Shown here piece by piece: positions 1 through 13,809 of a stretch of DNA of 64,000 nt (position 1 is the first letter of the stretch; each line of letters starts with the position of its first letter). Position numbers and translations under genes: made by a program. The notes under the pieces are model-generated. The model searched no databases. It saw only the letters and a program-made list of their open reading frames with translations, and was not told where the DNA came from. Origin of the DNA: Numida meleagris (lineage: Eukaryota > Chordata > Aves > Galliformes > Numididae); contig NC_034420.1 in the NCBI RefSeq assembly GCF_002078875.1, positions 2,975,814-3,039,813 of the forward strand, given 5' to 3'.

Positions 1-3000
1 AGCCCCTGCCCACAGAGTGGGATGCCCGCTTCCCACAGGGCACGCCACCGAGCTTTCAGCACCGAGCCCACCAGCACTTGCACTGGGATGTTCTAGTGCC
101 CATCAGGAAAGCTGGAGCTCTGACACACCAGCTCCCCTCAGCTTCCAGCACTACTCGCTGAGACCGTCCCCGCTGCCCACCAGCGCGGCACAGGAGGCCC
201 AAGAAACTCCTTGAGCAGCAGAGAACTTCAATGTCTTTGTTCATGCATTGATATGACATGATTCTTACTGAAGCACATTTCCAGCCGATGCCTGTGACGC
301 CATCCAAAGCATCAGGAAATCTGCCTTTATGATTGCAGTCAGGCTTGCAAAACCAACCCCAGAAAAATCCCAGGACCAGCATCATAACTGCTACCAGACT
401 TTTATCCTGCTAATTACTTGGTAAGCCCTAACATCTGCCATTTTAATTGTTACTTACAGTTAAGATGACCAGAATTGTTACAGAAACCGAAAGGTTTTGC
501 CAAGGAACTGATTACTGCTATTTTGAAGACTAGTCAGGTAGTGGAATCTTGATTCAACGACAGCTCTCATGTATTTTCCCATTTCCCTCTTGTTCTCTAG
601 CTAATGTTTAAACATTGTTAGCTATAAAATGAATGAAAAAGAGAAAGGTATTTTCCTGAATGTCATTATCAAGTCATTTACTTTTCTGCTATGAGGTGAT
701 CATGCTGACTTTTCCTTTCTATCACAAGAGAATAAGGACAGAGGGAAAAAGAGTTTCAAATGTTTTCAAAAACACAAGATATTATGTTGAAACTATGCAT
801 GCAGTTAGAAAATTACAAATCTCTGCCAAGAGGTTTTCACAGCTAAGAAAGCATTACAGGGGAAATAAAAGATCTACAGGTTTATAAAAATGTATGCAGA
901 ATTAAAATTAGCGAGAACTATTGTCCTTTACCTCGTGCACACCGAAAGAAGTAATGATCTTACAGAATCTGTGTTTAGCTGGATGTAATGTTTCCTCTGT
1001 TCCTTAGCTATAGCTTTCACGCTAGCTCAGAAGATAACAGCAGTGATTTAGCATTGCTTTCTGACAGGAGAGAAAGAGATTGTCGGTGTGATCTCAACAT
1101 CTCGGCAGTGTGCCTGTATCACCACTCCTCCTGAGACATGAAGGAAGCACATGTTATGCATTGGGGTCACTGACTGCAAATGCATTTTCTTCTAATTTGT
1201 TTCAGTCTGTTTTCTGCTATGCTCTCAGAATACCACTGGGTTCAATGAATGTCCAAAAAAACCCGGAGGTGGCAAGAGTGGGCATTGCAGACGGCGTCAC
1301 AACCTGGAGAATGCTGCGTTTGGACTCTATGCCAAACCGTGTTTCTCTGCAAGTACGAATGTCAGGGATCATGAGCTCGGCACAGCCCTGGGGAATGGGG
1401 AATGGGAGCAGCCAGCTGCAACTCCTCGGCTCCCTGCAGGTTACCCCAACTGAGAATGCAGCCCCTGGACCATGATGGTGCCCTACAGAAGTTACCAGAC
1501 GGATTCAGTAAGGCCTCCAGTCCCTGGCAGGTACTGCAATCCAAAAGAGAAATATTTCCTGCTCTTGGTGGCTTGTTACCCCCACCACTGGCTGCACAGC
1601 AGATGAATTTCAATGCAAAACCCACCCTTTCTGCATGGAGAGGGGACGGCCAAATATAATCTCACAGTGATGCTGGTTCAAAAAAAAAAAGAGCTATTAG
1701 CATTAAATTATCTGCTCCCGGATAATTTCCCAGATGAATCTCTGAAATGGTCTCTTGCTCTTTTTCTCTGCATTCAGGTCTTGAGGAGCTGCAGTTTAGG
1801 ATTTTATCTGCGTCAGGGCATTGTTTGCAGCGGTGGATGGCTGTGCCCTGCAGCCTGCTCACTGCTCTCAGGTCCCACTGGCAGGGCACATCCTTTTGTG
1901 CCTAGCAGAAAGGAGTTAGGAAAGTGAGGTCTTAGCATCCACAGAAAGCCATGGAAATAATTACAGTGAACAAATGCTGTGACACTGAGCTCGGCACTGT
2001 GCAAGAGCAATGGGGCTAATTCTGATCTCCAGGGTGATGCTGAGTACTGCTGATTTGATGCTGTGCTTGAAATTCCAGCAGCCACCCCAAGAAGCAGAGA
2101 TACAGACACAACCCCTTCTGCTCTAGGTGCATGTGCTTCTTTGCTTTCTACTCTGTAGTTAATAAGGCTCCTACCAAGTTTATATTTTTTTGAACCTTGT
2201 CTTTTTCTGGGGACTGAAAAAAAAAAGAAAAGCCAGACCAAGACTTTGCGATAGAAAGCAATAAAAGCTGTAACAAAATTATTGATAAATAAGCACACGG
2301 TTGTTAAAGAAAAAGATTTTTGCCATGCGTTACCTTTCGTCTTCTCACATCTAAGCGGACTTAAGGCAGGGAGCAGGGACAATGTCACACCAGGTAAAAA
2401 TGGACTGATCCAATTTTCCTTTTTTCCCAGTGCCTGAACAGTGCAGCGTGGTTTCCATGCAAACATTACAGACGGATCACGCCCATAAAGCCAGAGAGGA
2501 ACGGCTTCAAGGTCAGATGGCAGAACCCAGGCCCAGTTCCGTGCCGGCTCCTTGCAAGAAGGTTACAAGCAGGACTTCATACGTGGCCCCATTTCTCCAG
2601 CCCCTTTCTCCAGCCTTGGCGCAGCCCTTTGCCAGCAGTGCAGCACGAGCACTGCAGCACGCTGGGCAGCACGGAGCAGGAATTTGGGTCTGTGACCACT
2701 GCTCACAGCCTCATACACCTGCGGGGCACCAAGCGGAGTGCCACTCGCTGCAAGGTGCTGAGCTGTGCCTCTTCATCCCAGAGCACTGGCAGTGCCATCT
2801 GGCAGCAGCTCGTGCCTCCCTGATTCTGTGCAGTTATAAATGGATCAGGGACCTGTCAGGCTGCCAAGTGAACCATCATTATCATTCACAATATCATTTA
2901 GCACATACTCCACATGGCAGTCAATTGCTTGCGTTATAATCACCTCGTAAAACTGTGACTCCATAGATAGAATATCCCTGTGAGACAGACTTTACCTGTT

Positions 3001-4978
3001 ACATTAAACTTACAGATATTTAAAATGTCAGAAGATCTTTCATCAGGATTGTGCTGCTGTCTAACGCAGTCAGTCAGCCAGCTCTGGAAGCAGGCTCCTG
3101 GTTCTCAAGAAGGAAGCAGGAGGAAGATGCTTTCCTGCATTTGTTCACAGAGGTCTGATTTGTCTTCAGATGGGAGAAACCAATCTCGCTGTGTGCAACC
3201 TTCTGATATTACACTGCTACCTCTGGGAGATCTTGTGAAGACCAAGCAGCTTGTCAAGGTGCGAAGCCTTCTCTTTTATGTTGTCTTCACTTTCGGTATT
3301 GACAACCTTCATTTTAAAGTAAGATTATTCTGAAAATAATTGTTGACAATTTTTTAAAAAGTATTTTTCACTGCTAGCATTTAGAGTATCAGAACTAGTG
3401 TGGTTACAGAGCAGAAGAGCCTGGTTCATCATCTATAGCAGCATCCAGAGAAGACAAAGCTGCTGCTGTTCCCCTTTTCTTCAAGGCTAGATGACAGAGA
3501 TGACAAGTATGGCTTTCTCCTCCAGAGCCTGGCCTCTTTTTCAAACAGGATTGCTGATCTCTCCACTCTTTTTTTCCTGGTACAAACATGCCTGCATTTG
3601 TGGAGGAGTGCCCACACCACCAGGGCTCCCTGTGCTGACAGGCAGCTCAGCGAGCAGAGCCATCACACTCCCATTGCCACCCTGATGGCTACAGGTGGAG
3701 CAGGTCTGTCCTGCAGCTTTGGCTGAGGACCACTATTCTCCTTCTACACCTGCTATGCTGTATCTCTCACGTGGCCGCACAGCCTGCTGGCAAAGCAATG
3801 CCACAAGCCGTGCTGCCAGCACGCACTGGCGTGGGCACAACTACTCTTACAGCCCTTGGGCAGAGCGCAGCCCCTGCAGGATCGTCCCACTGCCCGTGGC
3901 ACTGGCTCCCCCTCCATGTTACTCACTGTGGTCTGATGGGGGTCCCCATTTGCAGATTAGCCCTTATCACCAACCCTGCACAGAAGCTGCAAACTCTGCG
4001 TGTCCACTTTGGGAGCTTTTATCACACCAACTCACTCATCTCCCGTTGACCAAGATCAGTGTGACAGCTGCAAATCTAAGCCAGAAGAAAGTCCGTGCCA
4101 CAGTGCAGAATGAGGCTCTGGCACTCAGTGTCACAAGGTCTCAGTATCACTTTGAACGTTCATGTAGAGAAGGTAATCCAAGGAAGAAGACACACTGGCT
4201 CAGCAGCAGTACTCACACTGATGAGTTCCGCTCTAGCTCCTGAGCAGCCCCGTGGGCAGCAGGTGATGTGCAGCACCTCACAAAGCCTTGCACCCAGCTC
4301 TTGTCCATTTTCTCTTCCCAATTCCCACAAATGGTTAATCAAGTTAAACAACTTAGCGAGGCATCTCCAGATCATGGCACAGGGATCTCTGTGCATCTTA
4401 CATCATGAAAAACATTTTACATTGGCCATAACGTGGCTGTGACAATACACTATTCTAAATCTAGACGAGGAAAAGAATTTCCATGAGGAGTCTTGGTCAA
4501 AGAGATGGAAGTTGCTGCAATTTCAGAGCACTTACAAAAAGAAATAGAATTACTTACATTTTGCACAACATGAATGGGAAATTCCAGCCATGGACCACAC
4601 AACTCCTATAGCTCAGCTATGGGCTCATCAACTTCAGTTCTCTACTGAGCACACCACCTCAGCGAAGCAGAAACTAACACATACATACACTCTTACTCAG
4701 CTAAGCCTGTAAGCATTAATGCTTCTGAAATCCCTGGTAGTCTTTGTTTAAGTCCTTGTTTAAGGAGGAAACATTTCCCCCCAAGGGACAGGGACTGGAG
4801 CCAGCTCTCCAGCCACGTTCTGGTAGCAGTGTTTTCTTTGTCCCCTGCACCGTTAAGCAAAGGAAATCAGAGATTAACTGCTTTTAATACTTTCTGTATT
4901 GGCTATGGAGAAACCATTGCGAGCTAAAATAATTGGCGTCTATTGCTATTCTGGCTGGCAAGCTCTATCTTCAGAATA
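1..4978. other. Intronic unique sequence, no gene recognised
   Basis: This block is unique non-coding sequence with alternating AT-rich and moderately GC-rich parts. It has an 11-A run at 1680-1690 and an A run at about 2218-2226. Open frames of 100-217 codons on both strands here show no family resemblance and no exon structure. Nothing else was recognised. Confidence 0.5.
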
Positions 4979-5258
4979 GCAATAGGACTAGAGGGAATGG
5001 CCTCAGGTTGCACCAGGGGAGGTTCAGGTTGGACATTAGAGAGAATTTCTTCTCAGAAAGAGTGGTAATGCATTGGAACAGGCTGCCCAGGGAGGTGGTG
5101 GAGTCATCGTCCCTGGAGGTGTTTAAGGAAAGGGCAGACATAGCACTTAGAGATATGGTTTAGTATTTAGTATGGCAGTATTGGTGGTAGGTGGATGGTT
5201 GGACTGGATGATCTTAGAGGTCTTTTCCAACCTTAATGATTCTATGATGATTCCATGA
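4979..5258 (+). mobile_element. CR1 non-LTR retrotransposon, 5'-truncated, 3' end intact
   Basis: The segment matches the 3' end of avian CR1. It starts in the C-terminal part of ORF2, whose translation reads like the common CR1 tail ([14 protein letters not shown], then [18 protein letters not shown]). It continues through the 3' UTR (ggttggactggatgatctta, then tcttttccaacc) and ends in the typical gattctatgat tail. About 280 bases remain of a roughly 4.5-kb element, the normal 5' truncation. A small internal duplication (tttagta twice, about 5159-5172) disrupts the 3' UTR. It is a dead copy without a promoter or a complete ORF, inserted antisense to KCNIP1. Confidence 0.95.
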
Positions 5259-8200
5259 AATGAAGCGCGGGGGCTTCCCCAGCACAGAGCAAGGCACCAA
5301 GTGCGAGGCTGCCTGCGCCCGGCTGCTAGAGATGCCTTGAGCTGCTGAGCCTCCCACCAGGACAGCCTGGTCCCCAGCCCATGGCATCAAGATGCAAAGA
5401 CCTTTATTCCCAGCAACAGCTCGTCCAGAGAAATGAAACTCATCTGAGGCCTCCTTAGGCTTTGTGCTGAAGAGCAGCCCAGACACCTCTGTGAGTGGTT
5501 TATGCCTTTTGTACCCTCTTATCCTTGATAGGGAGCTCAGTTTTGACAGTGCCAAACCTCAGATCAGCAAAATGTTAAGTACAAGGGTAGATCAAGTCCT
5601 TGAGCCACCTCCATATGCCTGAGAATGCAAAGCACATCCATAAATACCCAAGTTTATCCAGGAAGCCTTCATAAAAACAGAGGAGAGTCTGACCCTGCCA
5701 GGTTACTTCGTGCAGATGGTTCCACTAACCCGAAGCACTTGCAAGTCCTCCCTGTTTTGTTACTAACCTCTAAAACATTCAAACTCACTTTAGATCTTCA
5801 ATGTTCAGCCTAAGCCTCTGAATATACAAGAGAGGATACAACCCCCAGATACTCTGCTGATGAAGCAGAGTGCCATGCCCAAATCTCCATCTGCTTGACA
5901 TCGGAGGACATCCTCCATCAGCAGACCCCAGCCTGAGTCCCTCTTCAGCCTAATTGCCATTCCCCACCCCAGCAGGGCTTGGATCCTTAAATCCAAGTGT
6001 TGTCCACCTTGTCTCAGTAAAGGCATGACCTGCAGCGCATGGTGGTCCCCCAAGGACCTCAGTCCCTGTATCCTGTGCTGTTGGCACCGCTTCAGAGACC
6101 ACAAAAGCAGGTCGAGATGCTCCTTCCCTAAAATGAAATCCGACACAAATAGCTATAGCTGGGTCTTTGTCAGCAGCTCCTTGCTTCCTCCTGCCCAGGG
6201 GCAAAGCCATAAATAAGGTCCGTGCTCTCAGGAAATGTGACAGTTATTATTCAGTAACTGAATTATAGGCTCATTCTTGAAAAGAAATAACAGCAGGCAG
6301 AAAGGGAAGGGAAGGAGGTGTCTTGCTTTACAGGAGCTGAAATACCTCAAAGAAATATTAAATCTGTGATAGGAAACACTGGTAAGCATTTTGGCAACTT
6401 TCTCTCATTTTGGTATTACCGCTTTCAGTGGTTAGAAGTGTTTGTGATGAACAAAACACGTGACAGCAGGCGCATTAAAAATGCATTTTACTGTCACGCT
6501 GCATCTCCACAACGTGCAGGAGGTGCGGGATACGGGGGCCAGCAGGAGGGCTGCACCCGCGTGCTCCTGCCTCACGTCCAATTAAAACCCAAGCTCCCGG
6601 CTTCTAAAGCATCTTCAGTATAAGTCAAGCTGTTTGGAGAGAAACGGCCCGTGCTAAAACTCTTATTATCCGTAGAAGGAAATCAGCCAGCGTAATGAAA
6701 TGGATAGAAAAATTCCTTATGCACAGAAAATGATCATTGCTTTAGAGCAGGGAATGGCAACAGATCTAAAACTGAAGATATTGTTAGTTGTGATCATTAT
6801 AGAGAGACAGTCTAATAAGGCACTGCAGACAATAATGACGAGGCACAAGCTCTTCAACTAAACAGACTCATTTAAACAAAACAGCTTGACAGAGAAATTA
6901 GGAAATTAGAGGTGTAGGTAAGCTATGAGGAGCACTGTCCTACTGCCGCACGCTAATTACCATCTCGGAATTGCACTGAATTAAATGACAACAAACAACA
7001 CTTTTTTTCCCCATTAAAGAGTCCTCTTTGAAAATCAGAGGCTTTCCAATAATTAGCTAGGATGTGTTTCTCTTGTTATCCAGTTTTCTACCTCCCCGTT
7101 CGTGTTGCAGTTTTCTCGTAGGTCTTCCCTTTTGGGCATTCTTTTTTGTCTTTTATAATTGCTTTTGGAAACTTTTGCCAAGCCTGATGCACGATCTGCA
7201 GCTTCCTCCACGCAAGCACAAAGACTCACGTAGGAGTGTGCACTGACACACCAACAAAAAAGGGGAAAACAAGAAGGAAGAATCACACCGACTTTCCAAG
7301 AGGCGGGCAGGCAGGAAGCACTGCCTTCTGTCCCAGGTATCACCACGCTCAGGGCCCTGTGACCCAGCGAGCCCCACGCTGCACACAGCGCATGCACTCG
7401 CACAGGTGAGCACTGACAACTGCAGGCTGTGCATCCCTGCTGCCCCTCAGGAAGGAGGCGTGGGGCAGATTTGGGAAGGGATGTGCCCGCCCGAAGTCAG
7501 GGCTGGGAGCCCCTTCCCCCTTGAAGGGGTCGTGCCTGGAGCAGGGCTCTCCCCTCCCCTCCAGCTGCCATTTTCTACCAGTTTACCAAGTGCATTTTCA
7601 GTCTCATCTGAATCCCCTCATTTTCAGTGAAATGCAAGAAGTGGCATCCTTTTACCTCAGGAGCCCCTCTGATTGCCCTGTGTTCTTCAGATGGCAAAGT
7701 ATCCAAAAAAAATAGTGATGCCTGAGTCACTCAGCAGCATTTTGAAGTGCCAGGAGCCCTTCAGAACATTACGAAGCACATTTTCCCTGGGCTGTGCCTT
7801 TCCCATCTCTGCTGCCTCCATAACCACTGAGTTTCCATGGAAGTCAGTGGCCAAGGGGCACAGCCGGGATGCAGAAACCTGGTCCTGCAGAGCCAGGAGC
7901 CACAGCTGCTTCCATTCACAGCAATTTGCACTGCCTCCGGATCTACATTTCGATTCCTGTGAACAATGTTGAAGAGCTTTTAGTGGAAACAGAATTATTG
8001 ACGGTAACAGTAAAATTATTTTATCTACAGCAGCCAGAGACAGCGCATAGTCTATCAGGTGCGTTTAGGCTGCCACAGAGATTAAAACACTTTTGTTAGA
8101 AACAGCACTTAGAGCATTACAGAGTTGGAAACAGCACCCTGAACTGATCTGTCACGATAAGAAGAATGTTTTCTTCTTCCTGTTCGCCTTTGTAAACTCT

Positions 8201-8859
8201 ACGAACATAGTGGCAGCAGCTCCCAAGGCAGGCACGGAGCTGATGGCCACGCTCAGCATGTGCTCTGTGCTCCTCGTGCTCCGGGCAGGGGGACTCATGG
8301 ACCCGATAAGCTTCTCCTCCCCAGGAAGAAGCAAGCATGCTGGGCCGCAGTCACAGCCCAAGACAAATTCCAGTAATAAAAAAGTCACAACATGGGAAGA
8401 GAACCGCCGCGTTGCTCACAGGGGAGATAAATAGGATGCGAGCAGCAGGGGCGTAAATCAATGCGATGGCTTTGACAGATAGACTGCAGACAGCAAGTCC
8501 TGAGTTGCAATGCAGAGGTAAATGTAGCGCAGAGGTCAGGATGAAATAAGCAAAATAACTTGGGAACTTAAATTCGTTGTTTTTTATTTCTGCAGGCTGA
8601 AATAATTTAAATGCATTTTCCTGAGGGACTGTAGGTGTCTCTCTCTTCAGCCTGCTCCCCTCTAACAAACACCCCCTCCCAATTTTCCCTTGAAATGATG
8701 CTGCTACTCTGGTGCAACAGATTTAGTGTTGTAGTGAGTACATCCTCCAAAGGTACTGCTTTGAGCAAAAGGAACTAGTAACCTGACTCACTGGTAGAGT
8801 TGAAACATCCCATGAGCTTGGCTTTGAGCCTGATCCTGTGGTTTTCCATCCATTCTGAC
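5259..8859. other. Intronic unique sequence between two CR1 copies
   Basis: The block is non-coding. A purine-rich gggaa repeat lies at 6301-6318, and an AT-rich candidate regulatory block at 6640-6990 is listed separately. No exon, RNA gene or further transposon was recognised. Confidence 0.5.
6640..6990. promoter_or_regulatory. Candidate conserved non-coding element
   Basis: This AT-rich, low-complexity-free block contains repeated homeodomain-type cores (ctaattacc near 6953 and gaattaaatg near 6979) and two tgatcatt motifs (about 6731 and 6791). It has no open frame and no transposon signature. Composition of this kind is typical of deeply conserved enhancers in long introns of neural genes. 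Conservation cannot be seen from one sequence, so this is a weak inference. Confidence 0.25.
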
Positions 8860-8898
8860 TTGGATGTCAGGGGGAAGTTTTGGACGTCAGGGGAAGTT
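8860..8898 (+). repeat. Tandem duplication at the 5' edge of a CR1
   Basis: ttggatgtcagggggaagtt is followed directly by ttggacgtcaggggaagtt. The second copy is in register with the rest of the CR1 and the first is the extra one. It may date from the insertion (template switching at the truncated 5' end) or be later slippage. Confidence 0.8.
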
Positions 8899-9120
8899 CT
8901 TCGCAGAGAGAGTGGTGAGGTGCTGGCACAGGCTGCCCAGAGAGGCTGTGGGTGCCCCATCCCTGGAGGTGCTCAAGGCCAGGTTGGATGGGGCCCTGGG
9001 CAGCCTGGTCTAGTGCCAGATCTGGAGGTTGGTGGCCCTGCCTGTGGCAGGGGGTGGAACTCGATGATCCTTAGGGTCCCTTCCAACCCAAGTGATTCTA
9101 TGATTCTATGATTCAATGAT
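8860..9120 (+). mobile_element. CR1 non-LTR retrotransposon, 5'-truncated
   Basis: About 260 bases of CR1 3' end are present: ggcacaggctgcccagagag, ccatccctggaggtgctcaa, ggttggatggggccctgggc, then gggtcccttccaaccc and three tail units (attctatg attctatg attcaatg). The 5' edge is unusual because the first 20 bases are duplicated in tandem (8860-8879 and 8880-8898). The wording differs from the copy at 4979, so it belongs to a different CR1 subfamily. There is no coding capacity. Confidence 0.95.
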
Positions 9121-11579
9121 CCTCCCGGCCATGCTGGCTCTGCACACACACAGATACCAGCCCCAGCAGAGACGTGTCCTCTAGCAGGGCCCTGGCTCCC
9201 AGCCCTGCACATGCCCTCCAAACCAGGGAGCACCCTGTGGATGAGGTCAGCATTGGCCTTCAAGTACCAAATAGAGGAGTCTCGAGCTATGGCTCAATGG
9301 GCTGACACACAGCTGTACAGGAGTTCCAGCTAGTTCCTATGCAGTAATAAGTGCCTTGAGCCACGTAGAGAAAAGATGTAGGTCCAAGTATGGAAGGTAG
9401 AATATGTAAAAGTAAAAATGATGTTCTGGGAAATTATTTTATTTTGTCTGGGAGCTACATTTTCTCTTAAGAAAATAGCTTAAATGGGGAATTCTCAGCC
9501 AGCTCTCCCAGATGTGTCATTACTGGATAATATCTTGGGGCTGCTCTTTGCACAGCTGAAAGGGGACCATCTTCACAGTGAAATGCAAACGTATCTTCCA
9601 TTTCTTAAACCCATTTGTGATATTTTAACTCGCTTCCAACAACCCTTTTCCACATACCAGCCATGCTCTGCCGCCTTTTCCATCAGCTGAGAGCTAACCA
9701 AGAAGCACATTCAACTCATTGTCTCAAGACAATCGAGTTGGCCTCCAAAAATGCCTGTTTTCTTCTGCAGCTTCTAAAGGAGCCCACAGAGGTGAGCTTA
9801 ACCAGCACATGTAACATTTAAAAGCACTTTGCTGGTGTCTGTGAGTCATCCAGGCTCTTTCTACACCAAGGAGAATAAAAGCGTGTGATTCATCCCGTAC
9901 TGAAATAGGTGTCCAAGGCAGGTGGGATGCAGACTGGCTCTGAGCTGCCTCTCTTCCAGGCAGAACCAAGAGCCTCCCTGACGGGCCCAGTCACAGCACA
10001 CAACATTTACATCGCTAATGTATGCAAGATTAATTATGCAGAATGAATTAATACAAGCAAACCCAGCCTTTGCAAATTATTATCAAACAGAACAGGGAAC
10101 CAGGAATAAAACCAACTGACAAAGAACAAGGCAATTAAAAATTCACCTGTGTTTTAGAGGGCAACTGGAAGAACTGAGCGGAGGACTTCACTTAGACCTG
10201 TGAGCAACGGGTGCCCACCAGAAGGCACTCAGCACCCCAGCGGCTGGCACAGCACCAACTTCTGAAGCACCTGGAATTCTGACTGTCCTGAAGCCTCGAG
10301 CCTTAGTCGAGAAATATGAACAAGATGCTACTTAATGAGAAGGGGTGAGCTCAGAACCAAGGCTAATTTAGACATGGCTCAGAGGTGCACGTACTGTGCA
10401 TTGCTCTGACCTCCTGTCATCCCACCAGTGCTGGCAGCAAAATGCTTTTTTGCTCCTCATTTCACCCCCGTAAATGGAATACAGCTGCTTTAACTCCTGG
10501 ATCTGCAACACTAGATCTGCTCCTTAATTGCACCCCTATAAGCTCACGGAGGTCTCAAGTTCACCCGAATACAAAATTAATTCACATGCTAATATCTCAT
10601 TACTCTGGTTCCAGACAGCCATTCCTGCGCTGTTAAGCATTCCGCCCCGACCCTTCCCCTTGCAGCACTAGGTAGCACCAGAGGAAAGGTACACGCAGTT
10701 GTTGCTAGTGGTAATAAGAGTAACAAGATGATGATTAAGAAGTATACAGCCAGTGTTCCTTTCAATTGCCATCAGGACAGCGATTTGCATTTCTGCTCAG
10801 CATAGATGGCACCAGAGCGAATAGTTAAATTTTCATAGTGCTAGTGCAAAGTAGAATATGGGAAAGGAGCGGTGGAAACGGTTATCCACCTGCACTGTCA
10901 CTGAGAACAGGGTAAATACTGATCACACTCACCTACAACTGCTGCAGCATTAAAAATGACTGCACAGGTGGAGTAATCAAGAAGGAAATACAACAGAGAA
11001 ATTCTCAAGCTCTTCCTTTCCTGACTTGGGCTCAGACATTCAGCAGTTCCCAACCTTCTGCTGTTTTCCCTTTGCACCTGTGCCAACACCCTACATGCTA
11101 TAGCAATTTTATTCATTAGATCTTGGTTTAATATTGAATTAACACTGTCATATACAGGGACAGACGCCATTTGCCCCAGGCGGACAAATAAATTGGTACT
11201 TTATAATAATAGGTATTTTTGAACCAGAGTGAGAGTCCCTGGTTACCATTCACATCCATTTATACATGGACAGACTGAAACCACAGAACTCACTTGTAAG
11301 TTTTCTGGCAGCCCCTGTACCCCCACCACACAGCAACAGCCCAGTGGCACTGGTACCAGCACAGGACCACATCTGAAAGTGTTCACCTGGTCACGCTGAC
11401 ACTATTTGGTTTCCAGTCGCTCATTTGAGGAAGAGTGCTGGGTTGATTTCCTTGGTTTGACTCTTGTAGCTCACATTTTTGATCAGGCTTCTCAGTATAA
11501 CGCACTTGCTCTCCTATGGAACGGGCACCAAAGATCTTCCCGAGATAAAACAGCTGTCTGAAACATGAGTTCATGCCTA

Positions 11580-11890
11580 TGTTCCATTTTTTTCTTCCTA
11601 AATTAAATTCTAAACCTCAAACGGCGATACAACCGATCCTATTACTGCTTGATTATTACCTCAAAGAGGAACAGTTGTGATCAAGTGCAGAGCATGCTTT
11701 TCAGATGTTACAAAGCAATTTAATTCATTTATAAAGGATTTCAAACTGTCAGGACAACATCTAAAACGATAATCTCAACCCTGAAGAAGACAGACAACAT
11801 CACCAAACGTGCATACATTATGGATTATTCCAAAGCCTCGTGAATAGGGTAATTGGAAATCATTAAAAATTAAAGAGAATACTGTGGAAT
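11580..11890. promoter_or_regulatory. Candidate conserved non-coding element
   Basis: This AT-rich block has many TAAT/ATTA cores (ctaaattaaattctaaa, gcaatttaattcatttata, attaaaaattaaagag), tgcttgattattacc, and a tttataaagg sequence. There is no repeat signature or coding frame. It is proposed as a regulatory block on composition only. Confidence 0.2.
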
Positions 11891-13809
11891 AGAAGCAGGA
11901 AGGGCACATTTTGCTCCGGGCTCTATGACTTATTTCTCTGCTGTAGAGCCCACATTGTTTTGTTGCAAAATTAGAGGAAGAGAGCTAAGGAACTCCACAC
12001 GGTCTATTGCTCATGGAGCTGCAAGTCCCACTGCCATGACCTCTGCTCAACTGCAAGGACCCGGAGCAGGTCTGCAGGCTGTCCCATAGCGGCCAGCAAT
12101 CTGCAGAGATGTCCCTCCTCTACCATTTCCCTTCGGAGCTCTCTTCCAAAGGTGATTCTGACCCACCCGCATACAGGACTTCTGTGCTGCATGGTCACTG
12201 AGGACATGCATCCTGCGCTCACAGGAAAAGCTGCTGTGGTCCCTTCTTATTGTTCAAGGATGATGTGCCAAGCAGATTTTTCTCAATAGCAAATAAAGTG
12301 TTTGAAAAACAAGGGTCATTTTCACAAACTTTCCTGTGTGTATTTCCTAAGGATGCTGTGGTTCTCAGCCCTCCCTAGTGCCTGTCCCCACAGCCCATGC
12401 ATTACCCACTCCCCATGTTATGCAGATCCTGGGAACGATTAGTTTTAAATCCTCTCTTTGTAGAACAAAACTGTGGCAAGGACCCGAAATTGCAGTTGTA
12501 TTACCCAAGTATTCATGAGGCCATCCCGGTAATAAAACATGTCCATCTGGAGATGGTACCAGCTCAAGAAAAGGCTTTTAACTGACATTTAAATGTCAGG
12601 CTGCTATGCTGAATATTATGGGCACATCTCATTGCTCAGCCCAGGAGAAGCATGAACACAGCAAAAGCTCCTTTATTAAGCCACATTAAATGTTGATAGA
12701 CTTTGGCACCTGGAAAGGCAACAGCAGATGACATGTTTAACCAGAGCTGATGGATATCTACCTAATTCAGCAGCACGAATGCAAACCCACACACATCTCC
12801 AGTAGACCACAGGGAGTCTATCAAAATAATTATTTCAAGGATAATGAGTTCATTCCTTCAGAAAAAAAAATCCTTTTCCCAGAGATTCCTTGTGTCCTAT
12901 TCACTGCGAGCCTGACCTTATCTTAGTGATACTGAGTCTTAAGGACTAAAAACCAGTGAAAATTTGCTTTATTGACCGTAAGAGAGAGCAGGAACTCACT
13001 GTCCACAGCCATGTGTTTGCCTAGAACATCACCAGCTCCATTTGCAATCTACAGATATCTGAAATGATCCAGTAGCCTCGTACATGTAATTCAAGAAGGA
13101 TATGAACAATAATCTCTCTGAATTAACACACTACAACCCAATAAACTCTTTGAAAGGTACTGCAGGAATAAGTCAGGCCTGGCAAACCCAACAACATGTC
13201 CTTCAAAGCTGCAAATCTCGGCTACATAAAGTGAAGAGCTGATAACAAATGTAAAAATGCTGAAGTCACCAAGGGAGTAATGAGAGATTAGATCAGTGTT
13301 CAATGTTCCCCAGCCCCTCCCCAGAGAGGCTGCCATGGCTGTCAGATGATGGATCACAACAGCAATCACAAGCAGGGTATTTGCTAATATTTGTTAGCGT
13401 TTCTTAATATTGCACAGTTATTTCTGGGAGTAAAAGCAGTGTGTCAAATTGCTCATTTTCAGTAGTCAGAGATGTGCTACCATAACTGCTGGCCAAAGAT
13501 AGCCAGCTCTGCAGCCTCAGCCCCTGCAGAGAGGGGAGCAGTCACAAGGAGACATGTAGATGTGTGAGCACCTTCAGCAGCTCTGCACTGCTCTGCTCAT
13601 GCTCTGATACCTTCTGCATAACCCTACCTCCTCCCGTGCGCTTCTCGTGCTTCACAACCGGAGTGATGGAGGAGAGGAGAGAGGTGAGCTCAGAAAACAG
13701 GCCAAGGTCTGCAGGCAGCCCAGACACGCGGCCTGAGGGCAGCAGCCTGCACCAAGCAGCTGTCCTTCCTTCTCCCCACCCTGACACTAGCAGTCACAGC
13801 CAGGGCTGC

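Noticed and set aside
1813..2466. Open frame of 217 codons, minus strand
   Set aside because: It has no resemblance to a known family, its composition follows the local DNA, and it shows no conserved motif. A frame of this length is expected by chance in 64 kb on six frames.
3695..4243. Open frame of 182 codons, plus strand
   Set aside because: No recognisable family, and a second overlapping frame is open for 92 codons. Chance frame in a GC-richer stretch.
4933..5163. 76-codon frame as a host gene
   Set aside because: Its translation is the C-terminal tail of CR1 ORF2. It is transposon remnant, not a gene.
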